Of a stretch of DNA of 33,183 nt, positions 1 to 7,820 are shown in pieces (the stretch's first letter is position 1; each line of letters opens with the position of its first letter). The DNA comes from JBDTNK01 sp039933775 (GTDB taxonomy: Bacteria; Chloroflexota; Limnocylindria; QHBO01): assembly GCA_039933775.1 (NCBI GenBank), contig JBDTNK010000020.1, positions 1-33,183 of the forward strand, written 5' to 3'. A program made the translations under genes and the position numbers. The notes below the pieces were generated by a model, which was given only the letters and a program-made list of their open reading frames with translations, ran no database searches and was not told where the DNA came from.

Positions 1-1
1 G

Positions 2-664
2 GACGCGGTGGCCCTGGCGCATGACCTGCATTCGCTCCTGGTGGCGTCCGGCAACTCTGGGCCCTACGTCCTCGCTGGCCACTCGGCGGGCGGGTTGTAC
101 GTCCGAGTCTTCGCGGCGACCTACCCGAACGAGGTCGCCGGGGTCGTATTGCTCGACGCGCAGTCGCCCCACACGAACTCCGCGTCAGCGATCGGCGAGC
201 CGCCGCAGAGCCCGATCAAGACCCTGGCCGGAATGCTGCCGGCTCTCGCTCGCGTCGGCGTCGCGAGACTCCTGCTCTCCGCAGAGTCGAGCGACCTGCC
301 CCCTGAATTCGAGGCTCCGCGACATGCCCAGGAGGTCACGGCCAAGGGGGTCTCGAGCTTCGTCACCGAGTTCATCGAGCTCGATCACATCCAAGGTGCG
401 GTGGCCGTCCTGCCCGACCTCGGCGACCGGCCGCTCGTGGTGGTGACCGCCGTGGCGGAGGCGCTTGGCGGCTGGCTCGACCAGCAGGACCGGCTTGCGA
501 CCCTGTCGACCAACGTATCCCACCGCGTCTTCCCCGACCTGACGCACGTCTCGCTCATCGAGAGCGAGCGGGGCGCCCTGGCGTCATCCGAGGCGATCCA
601 GTCCGTCGTGCAGGCCATCCGCTCCGGGACGAGCCTTGACGGCTTGACCGCAGGCCACCAGTGA
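2..664 (+). CDS. alpha/beta hydrolase, 5'-truncated by the window edge
   Basis: The reading frame is open from base 2 and the family's N-terminal strands are missing, so the gene starts upstream of the window; the GTG at 8 is probably internal. The visible 220 residues hold the nucleophile elbow GHSAGG (Ser at visible residue 28) followed by a typical helix (LYVRVFAATYPNEVAGVVLLD), and a late THVS motif (His about residue 182) that fits the catalytic histidine. This is the layout of small serine alpha/beta-fold hydrolases (esterase, lipase or haloperoxidase-like). The substrate cannot be read from the sequence. The stop TGA at 662-664 overlaps a GTG at 661 that opens the next, degraded frame, so the two were probably once translationally coupled. 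The fold is well supported, the specific reaction is not. Confidence 0.85.
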   Translation, partial: DAVALAHDLHSLLVASGNSGPYVLAGHSAGGLYVRVFAATYPNEVAGVVLLDAQSPHTNSASAIGEPPQSPIKTLAGMLPALARVGVARLLLSAESSDLPPEFEAPRHAQEVTAKGVSSFVTEFIELDHIQGAVAVLPDLGDRPLVVVTAVAEALGGWLDQQDRLATLSTNVSHRVFPDLTHVSLIESERGALASSEAIQSVVQAIRSGTSLDGLTAGHQ

Positions 665-1148
665 GTGCCGAGCTCTCGTCGCGCCCAGTCGCCAACCGGC
701 GACCGCGTCCCACCGACACCGAAGGAACTCTCGTGCACGTCCCGACCGCCACCATCCTGCTCATCGTCGACCACGCTTATCGCACCACTGTTAGCCTGCT
801 GCTCATGGCACTCCTGGCGCCCCTCGCGAACTTCAGGGTCCTCCAGCCGCTGGTCATCCCGACCGAAACCGCGGCGACCGTCGCGAACATCTCGGCGTTG
901 CTCTTTCGGCCGGCCTGACTATCTCCGCCGCAGTCTCACCGATCTTCCTTGAGCAGCTGACCGACTTTGGCAGCGCTGGCATCGTTCTCGGGAGCGTGTT
1001 GCCAGTCGTCGGACTCATCGCGGCGGTCGTTGGCGGTCTCGGGCGGTCGTCCGACGTCAGGGCAAGACGACCAGCACGTGGCTCGAGGACCATGAAGGCA
1101 ACGCCCAATGACGAATCTCGCGAATCCGCCAGCCGCTGTAACAACTGA
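661..1148 (+). pseudogene. frameshifted DUF4386-like membrane protein remnant
   Basis: A GTG at 661 overlaps the preceding stop and opens an 85-codon frame. It contains a membrane segment and the stretch LQPLVIPTETAATVANISA, which resembles the loop of DUF4386-type membrane proteins (typically VVPGDAAATAANI, then SEGLFRLG). The frame stops at 916-918 just after ALLFR. In a different frame, from about 912 to the TGA at 1146-1148, the protein-like sequence continues: GLTISAAVSPIFLEQ, then a second hydrophobic stretch (AGIVLGSVLPVVGLIAAVVG) and a polar tail. The simplest reading is one gene broken by a frameshift and shortened internally, since full-length family members run to roughly 220-240 residues. 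The family assignment rests on remembered motifs and is moderate. The alternative is an unrelated small membrane protein with a sequencing indel. Confidence 0.45.
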
Positions 1149-1201
1149 GTCCGGGCGCTGCGAAGCAGTTATGCGGTCAGATTGAGCGTGAAAGTGGTGG
1201 T

Positions 1202-1278
1202 TGGTGGGCGACACTGGACTCGAACCAGTGACCTCTTGCATGTCAAGCAAGTGCTCTAACCAGCTGAGCTAGCCGCCC
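1202..1278 (-). tRNA. tRNA-Val (anticodon GAC), CCA encoded
   Basis: Read on the minus strand, a full cloverleaf folds. The acceptor stem GGGCGGC pairs with GTCGCCC (one G-U), the D arm is GCTC/GAGC, the anticodon stem CTTGC/GCAAG encloses loop TTGACAT with anticodon GAC, and the T arm ACTGG/CCAGT encloses TTCGAGT. The discriminator is A (base 1205) and CCA is encoded in the DNA (1202-1204). GAC reads GUC/GUU valine codons. The 3' end faces the hydrolase and broken membrane-protein genes to the left. Confidence 0.97.
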
Positions 1279-1298
1279 CACGGTCTCGCGCGTGCCCA

Positions 1299-1327
1299 AT
1301 CTTGGCCGACGCGGCCACGACCGTCAA
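1299..1327 (-). promoter_or_regulatory. promoter of tRNA-Val (-35 TTGACG, -10 CAAGAT)
   Basis: On the minus strand TTGACG (1327-1322) is followed after exactly 17 nt by CAAGAT (1304-1299). Transcription would start near 1292, about 13 nt before the mature 5' end of the tRNA at 1278, a normal tRNA leader length. Confidence 0.6.
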
Positions 1328-1451
1328 CCTGGCCTGACGGCATCACCCGAGCAGCAGGGATCGCATCAGGTCGACCGCTGGCCAGTGCCATGCCTGGCTC
1401 GTTCCACATCGTAGTCAAGCGCCTGTTTCGCGACCTGACTGGTTCAGCGGG

Positions 1452-1457
1452 TATCCT
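1452..1457 (+). promoter_or_regulatory. -10 element TATCCT of the Mrp operon (probable leaderless start)
   Basis: TATCCT ends 7 nt before the ATG at 1465, placing the expected transcription start on the start codon itself. No Shine-Dalgarno sequence lies in between. No good -35 hexamer is visible at 16-18 nt spacing, so the call rests on the spacing pattern seen at other genes of the window. Confidence 0.45.
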
Positions 1458-1464
1458 CGCGGCC

Positions 1465-3708
1465 ATGACCGCACGGACCAGCACAGCACTCGCGTGGGCT
1501 GCGATCGCGATGGCTGCCGGCGCCTTCGTCGCGCTCCTCATCGGGTGGTTGGGCGGTGGTTTCGTGCTCGACCTGCCGTGGGCGCCGACCCTGGGACTGC
1601 GCCTGGATCTGGCGCTCGATGGCATCGGCGCGTTGTATGCCCTGCTGGCGACCGGCATCGGGCTGCTCGTCTTCGCCTACGGTCGTGCCTACCTGCCGCT
1701 CCATCTCGGGCAGGCGGAACGACCCGCGCCCGACGCGTGGCGATTCTGGTCCTGGATGGTCCTCTTCATGGCCGCCATGGTCGGCCTGGCGCTGGCGCGC
1801 GACCTCGTCCTGATGTTCGTTTTCTTCGATCTGACCGCGGTCGCCTCCTACTTTTTGATCGGCTTCGATCGGGAGCAGCGGGAGGCACGCGGCGGCGCGC
1901 TGATGGCGCTCGTCGTGACCGGGGTGAGCGCGGTCGCGATGCTGATGGGTGGCGTCCTGCTGTACGTCGAGTACGGCACCTTCGCGCTGCCAGCGCTGAT
2001 CGAGCGCGCGGAGCCCGGTGGCGTGACGCTCGCCGCCGGTGCGCTGATCGCCACTGCCGCCCTCGCCAAGAGCGCTCAGGTGCCGCTCCACTTCTGGCTG
2101 CCACGCGCGATGGTCGCGCCGACGCCCGTCTCGGCGTACCTGCACTCGGCGGCAATGGTCGCCGCCGGGGTGCTGGTGCTGGGGCGCGTGCATCCGCTGC
2201 TCGCGCTCAACGAGGTCCTGCTCACCGCTCTCATCGTCGTCGGGTTCGCCTCGATCGTCGTGGGTGGCGTCCTCGCCCTGGCGCAAGATGAGCTGAAGCA
2301 GATCCTGGCTCATTCGACGATCAGCCAGTACGGGTACGTGGTCGTCCTGTACGGCATCGGCGGCAGCGCCGCGGCGGGAGCGGCGGCGCTGTACGTCGTG
2401 ACACATGCGATCGCCAAGAGCGCGCTGTTCATGACCGCGGGCGCCGTGACGCTGGCGACCGACGAGTCCCGACTGTCGCGGCTCGGCGGCCTCGGCACGC
2501 GCATGCCGCTTCTGGCGATCGCCAGCGGCGTTGCAGCCGCGACGCTCGCGGCGCTGCCCTTGACGCTCGGCTTCTTCAAGGACGAGCTGTTCTTTGGGGC
2601 GGCGATCGGGGCAGGGCCGGGAATCGGGGCCATGGCGGTCGTTGCCGCCGCTCTGACGTTCGCCTACATCGGCCGATTCTGGCTCGGATTGTTCACCGGT
2701 CGGCCCGGAGCGCTGCCGAATGCCATCCCCCACCTGCTCGTGCTGCCGGTCGCCGTCCTGGCGGTCGTGGCCGGCGCCGGGGGGATCGTCGTGTCGCCAT
2801 TCGCGGCGCTTGCCGCGGATGCTGCCGGGGTCAGCCACGGGGCGCCGGTGGCCATCGCGCCCGCATATCACCTTGATGCGCGACCCGAGAACCTCATGGC
2901 CCTCGCCGCCTGGGCGCTCGGCGGCCTCGTGCTGGTCACCGCCGGCGCACGAGATCGTGTGGCAGGCTTTGTCGCGCGCGCCGGCGACGCCATGGGACCG
3001 CGTCGCTGGTACGGGGCAGCCCTGCACGCTGCGAACAGGCTTTCCGACCGCCTGCACGGGCTCGAGGTCCACGACCTGCGCACCAGCCTCGCCGCGGTTC
3101 TCGTCCCGGGCGGGATCCTGATGGGACTCGCCTTCGCGGTGACCCCGACCGACGGCACATTCGAGGTGGGGCCAATCCTCGCAGGAGACCTCCCGATCGT
3201 CGTCCTGCTCGCCCTTGGCATCGCGGCGGCCATCACCGCGGCCCGGGACCCGGGGCGGTTCCGACCGGTGCTGGCGCTGTCGGTGCTGGGCTTCGCGCTC
3301 GCGGCCGTCTACGCCATGGTCGGCGCGCCCGATGTTGCTCTCGTGGCGGTGGTCGTCGAGACCATGCTGACGCTCGTCTTCGTGGGCGCCTTCGCCGGAC
3401 TCCCGCCTCCAGATCCGTCGATGCCGCCACCGGTGCCGGGACGACGCTTCCGCAACGCAATTGCGGGGGTCGCCGCCGGCGCCAGCGCATTCGCAGTGAT
3501 CTGGGCGGCGCTGTCTCGCGTGCCGATCGCGAGTGGCGATGCCGCGGCGCAGATCGAGCGAGTGGCCGATGCCCACGGCGGCGACGTGGTGACCGTGATC
3601 CTCGCCGACTTTCGCGGCCTCGACACCATGGTCGAGATCACCGTCCTGGCGGTCGCGATCTTTGGCGTGGCGGCGTTGCTGCGCCGTGGACGAGCCGGTA
3701 CCCGATGA
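1465..3708 (+). CDS. mnhA: Mrp/Mnh antiporter subunit A (with MbhD/MbhE-like C-terminus)
   Basis: Large membrane subunit of the multi-subunit Na+(cation)/H+ antiporter, related to NuoL of complex I. The 747-residue protein has an N-terminal proton-translocating domain (about residues 1-470), with the conserved lysines in the LAKSAQVPLHFWLP and AIAKSALFM segments and the helix-breaking AYLHSAAMV motif. The C-terminal part (about 540-740) carries the DUF4040/MbhD and MbhE-like helices fused to MnhA in most Mrp systems. The ATG at 1465 is preferred to the in-frame ATG at 1390 because it starts right before the first membrane helix and follows a -10 box by 7 nt; the longer form adds 25 polar residues. 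The usual glutamate of the first conserved helix is aspartate here (FFDLTAV, D122). The stop overlaps the next ATG (ATGA), so expression is coupled. Confidence 0.93.
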   Translation: MTARTSTALAWAAIAMAAGAFVALLIGWLGGGFVLDLPWAPTLGLRLDLALDGIGALYALLATGIGLLVFAYGRAYLPLHLGQAERPAPDAWRFWSWMVLFMAAMVGLALARDLVLMFVFFDLTAVASYFLIGFDREQREARGGALMALVVTGVSAVAMLMGGVLLYVEYGTFALPALIERAEPGGVTLAAGALIATAALAKSAQVPLHFWLPRAMVAPTPVSAYLHSAAMVAAGVLVLGRVHPLLALNEVLLTALIVVGFASIVVGGVLALAQDELKQILAHSTISQYGYVVVLYGIGGSAAAGAAALYVVTHAIAKSALFMTAGAVTLATDESRLSRLGGLGTRMPLLAIASGVAAATLAALPLTLGFFKDELFFGAAIGAGPGIGAMAVVAAALTFAYIGRFWLGLFTGRPGALPNAIPHLLVLPVAVLAVVAGAGGIVVSPFAALAADAAGVSHGAPVAIAPAYHLDARPENLMALAAWALGGLVLVTAGARDRVAGFVARAGDAMGPRRWYGAALHAANRLSDRLHGLEVHDLRTSLAAVLVPGGILMGLAFAVTPTDGTFEVGPILAGDLPIVVLLALGIAAAITAARDPGRFRPVLALSVLGFALAAVYAMVGAPDVALVAVVVETMLTLVFVGAFAGLPPPDPSMPPPVPGRRFRNAIAGVAAGASAFAVIWAALSRVPIASGDAAAQIERVADAHGGDVVTVILADFRGLDTMVEITVLAVAIFGVAALLRRGRAGTR

Positions 3709-4136
3709 TCATCGAGGTCGTCGGCCCGCGCCTGCTGGGGCCAGCCGTCGTGCTCGCCATCGCGATCATCGTGAAGGGCTACGCCGACGTCGGCGACGCA
3801 TTCAGCGCGGCGGTCATCGTCGCGCTCGCCATCGGTTTGCGCTACGTCAGCCTTGGGCGGGAACGGGCGGAACAGGGCCTGCCGATCCTGCGGCATGCCT
3901 CGACCATCACCGCGATCGGCCTGCTGCTGGCCCTCGGCGTCGGCTTCCTGGGCGTCGTGCGGGGCGATCCGCCCTTCACGCATCTCCCTGCTGCGGGTGA
4001 GACGGTGATCACGATCGGGTCGCTGGAGCTCATCACCGCGGTCGCCTTCGACATCGGGCTCTTCCTGCTCGTGACCGGCGCGCTCGTGGTCCTGATGCAT
4101 CACCTGGCGGAGCTTGTCGCGGGGCGCGACCAGTGA
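3705..4136 (+). CDS. mnhB: Mrp/Mnh antiporter subunit B
   Basis: A 143-residue membrane protein with four predicted helices. It matches the MnhB (DUF4040-associated, MrpB) family by size, position after subunit A, and the conserved segments VKGYADVGDAFSAAVIVALA near the N-terminus and ELITAVAFDIGLFLLVTGA near the C-terminus. It is a structural subunit of the antiporter membrane arm. The ATG at 3705 overlaps the mnhA stop by 4 nt and its own TGA overlaps the mnhC GTG by 4 nt. Confidence 0.92.
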   Translation: MIIEVVGPRLLGPAVVLAIAIIVKGYADVGDAFSAAVIVALAIGLRYVSLGRERAEQGLPILRHASTITAIGLLLALGVGFLGVVRGDPPFTHLPAAGETVITIGSLELITAVAFDIGLFLLVTGALVVLMHHLAELVAGRDQ

Positions 4137-4531
4137 CCATCGTCTTCGCGTTCGCGGCGGCCGCGCTCTTCGGGATCGGCGCGTATCTCGTTCTCAGCCG
4201 TGAGCTGGTCAGGGTCGTGTTCGGCGTCGTGGTCATCTCGCAGTCCGCGGTACTGACGCTGATCGCCTCTGCATTGACGCACGGTCCGGCTCCCATCGCG
4301 CCGCTCGGCGAGGGGCCGGTCAGCGATCCGCTCAGCCAGGCCATGGCGTTGACCGCCATCGTGATTGGCATGGCAGTGATCGCGCTGCTCCTGGCGCTCA
4401 TCATCCGCGTCGTTCACGCGTACCGTTCGAACGAGATCGACGAGATCGCCGAGGCGGAGACGGAACGCGATGCGCGGCTCGAGCGCCAGTCAGGTGCCGA
4501 GCACGAGCGCGAAGAGGCCGCAGCACGATGA
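4133..4531 (+). CDS. mnhC: Mrp/Mnh antiporter subunit C (NuoK-like)
   Basis: A 132-residue protein with three membrane helices in the NuoK/MnhC layout: FGIGAYLVLSRELVRVVFGV, then ISQSAVLTLIA, then DPLSQAMALTAIVIGMAV. The DP(L)xQAMxLTAIVIG motif is the family signature. A charged tail of about 35 residues, rich in Glu and Arg, extends past the last helix and is longer than needed for the fold. It starts with GTG at 4133, overlapping the mnhB stop. Confidence 0.92.
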   Translation: MTIVFAFAAAALFGIGAYLVLSRELVRVVFGVVVISQSAVLTLIASALTHGPAPIAPLGEGPVSDPLSQAMALTAIVIGMAVIALLLALIIRVVHAYRSNEIDEIAEAETERDARLERQSGAEHEREEAAAR

Positions 4532-5898
4532 CCGCCCTCTCAATCGCCCTGGTGGTGCCGTGGGCCGCGGGGACGGTGCTCGTGCTGCTCGACGGACGCC
4601 GTCGACTGGTCGGATGGCTGGCGGTCGCCGCGCTTGGTGTGGCGCTCGTCGCGCTCGTGGTCCTGGCGACATCGGTCGCCTCCGACGAGTCGCTGGTGAT
4701 CACGACCGGCGGCTGGCCGGTGGGAGTGGGCATCACACTGCGCGCCGATCCATTGGGCCTGCTCTTCGCGATCCTCTCGCTCGTGGTGCTGATCGCCGCG
4801 ATGCTGCACGAGGTGCTCGACGGGGTACGCGAACGCGCATTTCCTGGGCTCGTCACGTTGCTCGCGGCGGGATTGAGCGGCGTTTTTCTGACCGGCGACC
4901 TGTTCAACTTCTACGTCTTCTTCGAGCTCGCCCTGGCCGCCTCCTACGTGCTCGCGACGTACGGCGGCACGCGCCGCGCGCTCAGCGCTGCGCTCGTCTT
5001 CGCCGCCGTCAACCTCCTCGGCACGTTCGTCTTCCTGCTCTCGGTGGCATCGGTCTACCACGTCACCGGCACGCTCAACATGGCCGGCATCGCCGTGCGA
5101 ATGGCCAATGTCGACCCCAACGCGGCGCTCCTCATCGCGGTCGGCTTCTTCGTCGCCTTCAGCGTCAAGCTTGGCCTCTTTCCGTTTCATTTCTGGCTGC
5201 CGACCGTCTATACCGGAGCGCGGCCCGCCGTCGCCGCGATCCTCAGCGGTGGGCTCGCGAACATTGGGGCGTACGGGCTGCTGCGCTTCGGCGGCGAGCT
5301 GCTCGCCCGCGAGCTCGAGCTTGCCGCGGGTGCGCTCATAATCATCGGATCGGCATCGATCCTGTACGGCGGGATCCTGGCCATCTCGAGGCGCAGCTCG
5401 AGCGAGGTCATTGCCTACTCGGCGATCGGCCAGGTCGGGTACGTGCTTGTCGCGATCGGCATCGGCGGCACAGTCGGCTTTGGTGCGGCGATCCTGTACA
5501 CCGTCATCAACGCCCTGAACAAGACGGTCCTCTTCCTGACCGTGCGGATGCGCGGCGTGGTTATCGGTCTGGTCTTTGCCTTCGCGGGCTTCAGCGTCGC
5601 CGGCGTGCCACCTGCGGCCGGCTTCATCGGCAAGCTGGAGCTGTTCCGCGCCGCGGCGGGAAGTCCGGCGCTGCTGCTCCTGCTCTTCGTCGGCAGTGCG
5701 CTCTCGTTTGTGTACGTCTTCCAGATCTACCAGTACGACTTCTGGCGCGAGGGTCGCATCGGCCGACCGGCGGGTGCCGCCCAGCAGATCCTGATCGGCA
5801 GCATGTGCCTGCTGATCCTCGCCGCGGGCATCTGGCCGGAGCCGCTGCTGGCACTGAGCCACGCTGCGGCGCAGGTACTCGCCGGGGCGGACCGATGA
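4528..5898 (+). CDS. mnhD: Mrp/Mnh antiporter subunit D (proton-translocating)
   Basis: A 456-residue polytopic protein of the NuoN/NuoM/MnhD family that forms a proton half-channel. The key residues of the family are present: Glu133 in FFELALAASY, a lysine in VKLGLFPFHFWLP, and a lysine in ALNKTVLFL; the FSVAGVPPAAGFIGKLELFRA motif near residue 360 is also typical. It lies between mnhC and mnhE with 4-nt ATGA overlaps on both sides. The short loop after ALNKTVLFL (TVRMRG) is compact for MnhD but leaves the reading frame intact. Confidence 0.94.
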   Translation: MTALSIALVVPWAAGTVLVLLDGRRRLVGWLAVAALGVALVALVVLATSVASDESLVITTGGWPVGVGITLRADPLGLLFAILSLVVLIAAMLHEVLDGVRERAFPGLVTLLAAGLSGVFLTGDLFNFYVFFELALAASYVLATYGGTRRALSAALVFAAVNLLGTFVFLLSVASVYHVTGTLNMAGIAVRMANVDPNAALLIAVGFFVAFSVKLGLFPFHFWLPTVYTGARPAVAAILSGGLANIGAYGLLRFGGELLARELELAAGALIIIGSASILYGGILAISRRSSSEVIAYSAIGQVGYVLVAIGIGGTVGFGAAILYTVINALNKTVLFLTVRMRGVVIGLVFAFAGFSVAGVPPAAGFIGKLELFRAAAGSPALLLLLFVGSALSFVYVFQIYQYDFWREGRIGRPAGAAQQILIGSMCLLILAAGIWPEPLLALSHAAAQVLAGADR

Positions 5899-6374
5899 TC
5901 AGCCTGCTGAGCCGCGCGGCCGGCCTGACCGCGATCTACCTGCTCGTGCTCACCAGCCTCGATCCTGGCGACATCCTGATCGGTGGCGTGCTCGGCCTGG
6001 GACTGGTGCTGGCCCTGCGCGCACGCCCGGCGCCGGATCGTGCGCAGCGCTCGCGAGCGTGGCTCCCCGCCGCGGCGGGGGTTGTGTGGCAGACATTCGT
6101 CGAGATGGTCATCGGTAGCTGGCGCGTCGTTCGGCTCTGCCTCGGAGGCCCCGCACGCCCGGGTTTCGTCGAGATTCCGATGGGCGAGCGTTCGCGGGCG
6201 AACGTGGCGCTGTGGGGCGTCCTGACCGGCGAGGCGCCGGACGAGGTGCCCATCGACGTCGACGAGGAGCGCGGCCTGCTGATCGTGCATCTCGTCGATG
6301 CCAGCGACCCCGACGGCATCCGCGCGCGACACCGGGCCGCCTTCGAGCGCTGGCAGCGACACGTGGTGGCGTAG
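5895..6374 (+). CDS. mnhE: Mrp/Mnh antiporter subunit E
   Basis: A 159-residue protein of the MnhE family. Two short hydrophobic helices near the N-terminus are followed by a cytosolic ferredoxin-like domain containing the usual segments (GFVEIPMGERSRANVALWGVL, then TGEAPDEVPIDVDEE, then LIVHLVDASD). It begins with an ATG at 5895 overlapping the mnhD stop and ends 2 nt before the GTG of mnhF. A longer in-frame extension reaches back through mnhD, but it is only a shadow of that gene; the family N-terminus fits the ATG at 5895. Confidence 0.9.
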   Translation: MISLLSRAAGLTAIYLLVLTSLDPGDILIGGVLGLGLVLALRARPAPDRAQRSRAWLPAAAGVVWQTFVEMVIGSWRVVRLCLGGPARPGFVEIPMGERSRANVALWGVLTGEAPDEVPIDVDEERGLLIVHLVDASDPDGIRARHRAAFERWQRHVVA

Positions 6375-6376
6375 CC

Positions 6377-6643
6377 GTGCCCGAGATCGTGCTCGTCATC
6401 GCGCTCGGCTGGACGACGTTGCTGGTGGTCGCCGGTGGCGTTCTGCTCCTGCGCGCCGACGACATGCTGCATCGGATCCTGGCGCTCGACATGCTCGTCT
6501 CGCTGATCATCGTGCTGCTGACGATCCTGTCGTACCTCAACGATGTCTCGTACTACCTCGATGCCGCCCTGGCGCTCGCGCTCCTGTCGTTCACCGCGAC
6601 GCTGGTCGCGGCGCGGTACGTCATCCGCGGCCGGCCATTCTGA
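6377..6643 (+). CDS. mnhF: Mrp/Mnh antiporter subunit F
   Basis: An 88-residue protein with three membrane helices that fits MnhF/PhaF. The motif LLRADDMLHRILALDMLVSL corresponds to the conserved GPTxxDRVLALD region of the family, and the third helix is DAALALALLSFTATLVAARYV. The GTG at 6377 is 2 nt after the mnhE stop and is the only start that gives the family length. The TGA at 6641-6643 shares its last base with the ATG of mnhG. Confidence 0.88.
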   Translation: MPEIVLVIALGWTTLLVVAGGVLLLRADDMLHRILALDMLVSLIIVLLTILSYLNDVSYYLDAALALALLSFTATLVAARYVIRGRPF

Positions 6644-6993
6644 TGCTCGATGCGGCGGTCGCCGTGCTCAGCACCGGCTTCCTGGGGCTCGGGCTGCTCC
6701 TCGCCACGATTGGCCTGTACGGGTTGCTGCGTCAGCGCGAGATCTTCGTGCAACTGCATGCAGCCGGGCTGATCAGCGGACCGGCATCGCTCCTGGTGCT
6801 GATCACCTCACTCGCGACGGGGCGTGCGGAGATTATCACCAGCGCCCTGCTGATCGCGGCGTTCGTGCTCGTCACGGCGCCGCTCTCGTCACACGCCGTC
6901 GGGCGGGCCGCCCTGCGCCGATCGCAGGCGCCCGACGAACCGGATGACCCGGTGCCCGAGCAACCGGATCACGACGGCGTCAGTAGCCGGTGA
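6643..6993 (+). CDS. mnhG: Mrp/Mnh antiporter subunit G
   Basis: A 116-residue MnhG family subunit with three helices. The motif LRQREIFVQLHAAGLISGPASLLVLI corresponds to the conserved RxPDxxxRxHAxTKxxTLGxxLxL segment, and ALLIAAFVLVTAPLSSHAVGRAALR closes the domain. A polar, acidic tail follows. It is the last gene of the antiporter operon. Its final 14 nt overlap, tail to tail, the 3' end of the reductase gene on the other strand, so there is no room for a conventional terminator between them. Confidence 0.9.
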   Translation: MLDAAVAVLSTGFLGLGLLLATIGLYGLLRQREIFVQLHAAGLISGPASLLVLITSLATGRAEIITSALLIAAFVLVTAPLSSHAVGRAALRRSQAPDEPDDPVPEQPDHDGVSSR

Positions 6994-7756
6994 ACTCCTC
7001 GATCCGCACGTCGTCCTCATCCACGCCGGCGCTGATGAGCATCGAGCGCAGGCCATGGACCATGCCGGGCGGTCCGGCGATGTAGTAGATCGGCCCGGCA
7101 AGTTCGTCGAGATGGCGCAGGAGCATAGCGTCGTCGATACGGCCACGCTCGCCGTCCCAGCTGCGCTTCGAGGTCTCCATGCCGGTCATGGTGGGGACGA
7201 AGGTCAGGTTCGGGTCGCCCTCAGCGAGCGCGCGAAGCTCATCGGTAAAGGCCGCATCCTCCGGCCGACGATTGGCATGGAACGCGATGACCGGATACGC
7301 CAGGCTGCGGGTGCCGATCGCCTCGACCAGGATGCTGCGGAAGGGCGTGATGCCGATCCCGCCTGCCAGGAGCACCGCGGGGCGTGCCGCGTGGTGAAGC
7401 CGCAGATCGCCGAATGGGCCCTCGATCTTGACGTGGGTGCCCAGCGGCATCTGCTGCAGGACGCGCTTGAAGGCGGTGTCGCGCAGTCGCGTCGTGACCG
7501 CGATCACGTCCTCGCGCGGCGCGCTGGAGATCGAGAATCCGCGCAGGTTGCCCTCGGCATCGGTCTGGGGTGGATCGAGCAGGGTGATGTCCACGAACTG
7601 CCCGGCTCGATACGACCACGTGGTCGGCTTGGCGAACCGGAACGACATGGTGCGATCGGCCACCGTCTCGCGGCCGATGAGCGGCGTCTCGAAGACAGGC
7701 CAGGCGAGTGCGGGTGCCGCCGCTACGGTGGCGGCATCAGTTGCATCGAGTGTCAT
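6980..7756 (-). CDS. FAD/NAD(P)H oxidoreductase of the ferredoxin-NADP reductase fold
   Basis: A 258-residue flavoprotein reductase with an N-terminal FAD-binding barrel carrying RGFSIS (residues 72-77, the RxYS/T flavin motif) and IEGPFGDLRL, followed by a NAD(P)-binding domain with GGIGITPFRSIL (from residue 132) and YYIAGPPGMV near residue 220. There is no 2Fe-2S, globin or membrane domain, so it is a stand-alone electron-transfer module whose partner is not visible. The ATG at 7756 follows a His-rich stretch without a good Shine-Dalgarno sequence; an in-frame GTG 24 nt upstream is a possible alternative. It lies 64 nt downstream of the metallopeptidase gene, in the same direction, and ends inside mnhG. 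Confidence 0.88.
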   Translation of the reverse strand: MTLDATDAATVAAAPALAWPVFETPLIGRETVADRTMSFRFAKPTTWSYRAGQFVDITLLDPPQTDAEGNLRGFSISSAPREDVIAVTTRLRDTAFKRVLQQMPLGTHVKIEGPFGDLRLHHAARPAVLLAGGIGITPFRSILVEAIGTRSLAYPVIAFHANRRPEDAAFTDELRALAEGDPNLTFVPTMTGMETSKRSWDGERGRIDDAMLLRHLDELAGPIYYIAGPPGMVHGLRSMLISAGVDEDDVRIEEFTGY

Positions 7757-7820
7757 GGAGTGATGATGCGAGTGCCGCACGGTACACGCTGCCGAACATC
7801 CATGAACGCCGCGTGAATGA

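Noticed and set aside
1444..3576. Long minus-strand open frame (710 codons) opposite mnhA
   Set aside because: Arg/His/Gly/Glu-rich composition without any family motif; it is the antisense shadow of a clearly identified gene in GC-rich DNA.
4540..5862. Minus-strand frame of 440 codons opposite mnhD
   Set aside because: Extremely charged, repeat-like composition, no start signal, and mnhD on the plus strand carries all family motifs.
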